Source of the DNA: an uncultured Alistipes sp.
Lineage (GTDB): Bacteria; Bacteroidota; Bacteroidia; Bacteroidales; Rikenellaceae
NCBI GenBank assembly: GCA_900546065.1
Contig: URBK01000035.1
Location: 1-15,161 of the forward strand
Reading direction: 5' to 3'
DNA length: 15,161 bases
Each line of letters opens with the position of its first letter. The stretch's first letter is position 1. The notes beneath the pieces are model-generated. The model saw nothing but the letters and a program-made list of their open reading frames with translations. It was not told the DNA's origin and did no database searches. Positions 14,226 to 15,161 of this stretch are shown here, piece by piece. The position numbers and the translations under genes were made by a program.

Positions 14226-15086
14226 TTATCCCAGATACGACTTCAGCAGCTTGCTGCGCGACGAATGGCGCAGACGGCGTATGGCCTTCTCCTTGATCTG
14301 ACGCACACGCTCACGCGTCAGGTCGAACTTCTCGCCTATCTCCTCGAGCGTCATCTCCGAACAGCCTATGCCGAAGAAGTACTTGATTATGTCACGTTCA
14401 CGCTCCGTGAGAGTCTCCAACGCACGGTTTACCTCCGTCGAGAGCGACTCGTTGATAAGACCGCGGTCGGCATTGGGCGAATCGGTATTTACCAGCACGT
14501 CCAAAAGGCTGTTGTCCTCGCCGTCGGCAAAGGGGGCATCGACCGAGATGTGACGTCCTGCCACACGCAGCGTATCCGACACCTTCTCCTTCGGCAACTC
14601 CAGTTCGTTTGCCAGTTCTTCGGGTGACGGCGTACGCTCGTGCTCCTGCTCGAAGCGGGCGAAAGCCTTGTTTATCTTGTTGAGCGAACCGACCTGATTC
14701 AACGGCAGACGCACAATACGCGACTGCTCGGCCAGAGCCTGCAGAATCGACTGACGTATCCACCACACGGCATACGATATGAACTTGAAGCCTCGCGTCT
14801 CATCGAACTTCTCGGCGGCCTTGATCAGGCCGAGGTTACCCTCGTTGATAAGGTCGGGCAGACTCAGACCCTGATTCTGGTACTGCTTGGCTACCGACAC
14901 TACGAAACGCAGATTGGCCTTGGTCAGCTTGTCCAAAGCCTCCTGATCACCCTTACGGATACGCTGGGCCAGTTCGACCTCCTCCTCGACAGTGATAAGA
15001 TCCTCCTTGCCAATCTCCTGAAGGTACTTGTCCAGCGAAGCGCTTTCGCGGTTGGTTATAGATTTTGTAATCTTTAATTGACGCAT
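14226..15086 (-). CDS. rpoD: Primary RNA polymerase sigma factor (RpoD/SigA)
   Basis: A 286-residue sigma-70 family primary sigma factor, which directs RNA polymerase to housekeeping promoters. It lacks the long region 1.1 of proteobacterial RpoD, as is usual in Bacteroidota. Region 1.2 covers about 17-47 ([14 protein letters not shown]), region 2 about 55-125 with LIQEGN-type core-binding [12 protein letters not shown] and the -10 recognition helix [17 protein letters not shown], region 3 about 130-210 with ISVDAPF, and region 4 about 217-275 with the helix-turn-helix [28 protein letters not shown]. The ATG at 15086 gives [22 protein letters not shown], the standard Bacteroidota start. An A-rich leader precedes it. 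No consensus promoter was found in the 75 bases available upstream, so it may lie outside the window. It ends at a strong intrinsic terminator. Confidence 0.97.
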   Translation of the reverse strand: MRQLKITKSITNRESASLDKYLQEIGKEDLITVEEEVELAQRIRKGDQEALDKLTKANLRFVVSVAKQYQNQGLSLPDLINEGNLGLIKAAEKFDETRGFKFISYAVWWIRQSILQALAEQSRIVRLPLNQVGSLNKINKAFARFEQEHERTPSPEELANELELPKEKVSDTLRVAGRHISVDAPFADGEDNSLLDVLVNTDSPNADRGLINESLSTEVNRALETLTERERDIIKYFFGIGCSEMTLEEIGEKFDLTRERVRQIKEKAIRRLRHSSRSKLLKSYLG

Positions 15087-15161
15087 ATCGTATAGTTTTT
15101 ATTTATTCCTTAATTCCGCAACACTATTATAAAATATTTTTTTTAAGTACCTGAGCAACAA
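15087..15161 (-). promoter_or_regulatory. A/T-rich leader upstream of rpoD
   Basis: The 75 bases before the rpoD start are strongly A/T-rich, with an A-rich run just before the ATG as is common for Bacteroidota translation starts. A weak seven-of-eight -7 match (TAGTGTTG on the minus strand) has no TTTG partner, so no promoter is claimed. Confidence 0.3.

Noticed and set aside
1..15161. tRNA, rRNA, CRISPR array, insertion sequence, phage or integron features
   Set aside because: No tRNA-like arms with a GTTCGAATC loop, spaced direct repeats, transposase or integrase-like proteins, or paired terminal repeats were found; every stretch over 300 bases is filled by recognised genes.

Overview
The window looks like a chromosomal housekeeping segment from a GC-rich member of the Bacteroidota, most likely Rikenellaceae (Alistipes-like); the genus is an inference. 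The evidence is a short 286-residue primary sigma factor of the Bacteroidota type, a promoter (TTTG-N19-TAACTTTG) matching the Bacteroidota consensus, start sites without convincing Shine-Dalgarno sequences, a TlpA-type thioredoxin lipoprotein with a large N-terminal region, a three-LysM protein fused to a type-1 periplasmic-binding fold, and coding GC well above that of the AT-rich spacers.

Positions 93-5472 form one block of five tightly packed minus-strand genes, read right to left: nucleoside (probably uridine) phosphorylase, the DNA polymerase III sliding clamp dnaN, a DEDDh exonuclease, the LysM/periplasmic-binding protein, and the NADH-sensing repressor rex. Gaps are 4 to 27 nt, so one transcript is likely. 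It combines nucleoside salvage, replication/proofreading, cell envelope and redox control. Positions 1-92 hold only a possible gene fragment at the window edge.

Positions 5593-8370 are a divergent plus-strand pair, glmM-like phosphohexomutase (amino-sugar precursor for the cell wall) and an M20 dipeptidase, 18 nt apart and closed by a hairpin. A CysM-like cysteine synthase (8569-9474) follows on its own, converging on a secreted alkaline phosphatase (9553-10674, minus) with a strong bidirectional terminator between them. The phosphatase is divergent from ung (10755-11417, plus), and its promoter is the best in the window. A GNAT acetyltransferase follows ung, with a perfect 15-bp palindrome in the gap.

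The right end has a large cysteine-rich thioredoxin-domain lipoprotein (12044-14071, minus) and rpoD (14226-15086, minus), separated by a clear intrinsic terminator for rpoD. No tRNA, rRNA, CRISPR array, insertion sequence or phage gene was seen, and no gene-free stretch exceeds 300 bases. I found no clearly new defence or mobile system. The items most worth a second look are the dnaN-exonuclease-LysM/PBP-rex linkage, the cysteine-rich TlpA lipoprotein, the Tyr substitution in the alkaline phosphatase active site and the ung-GNAT palindrome.
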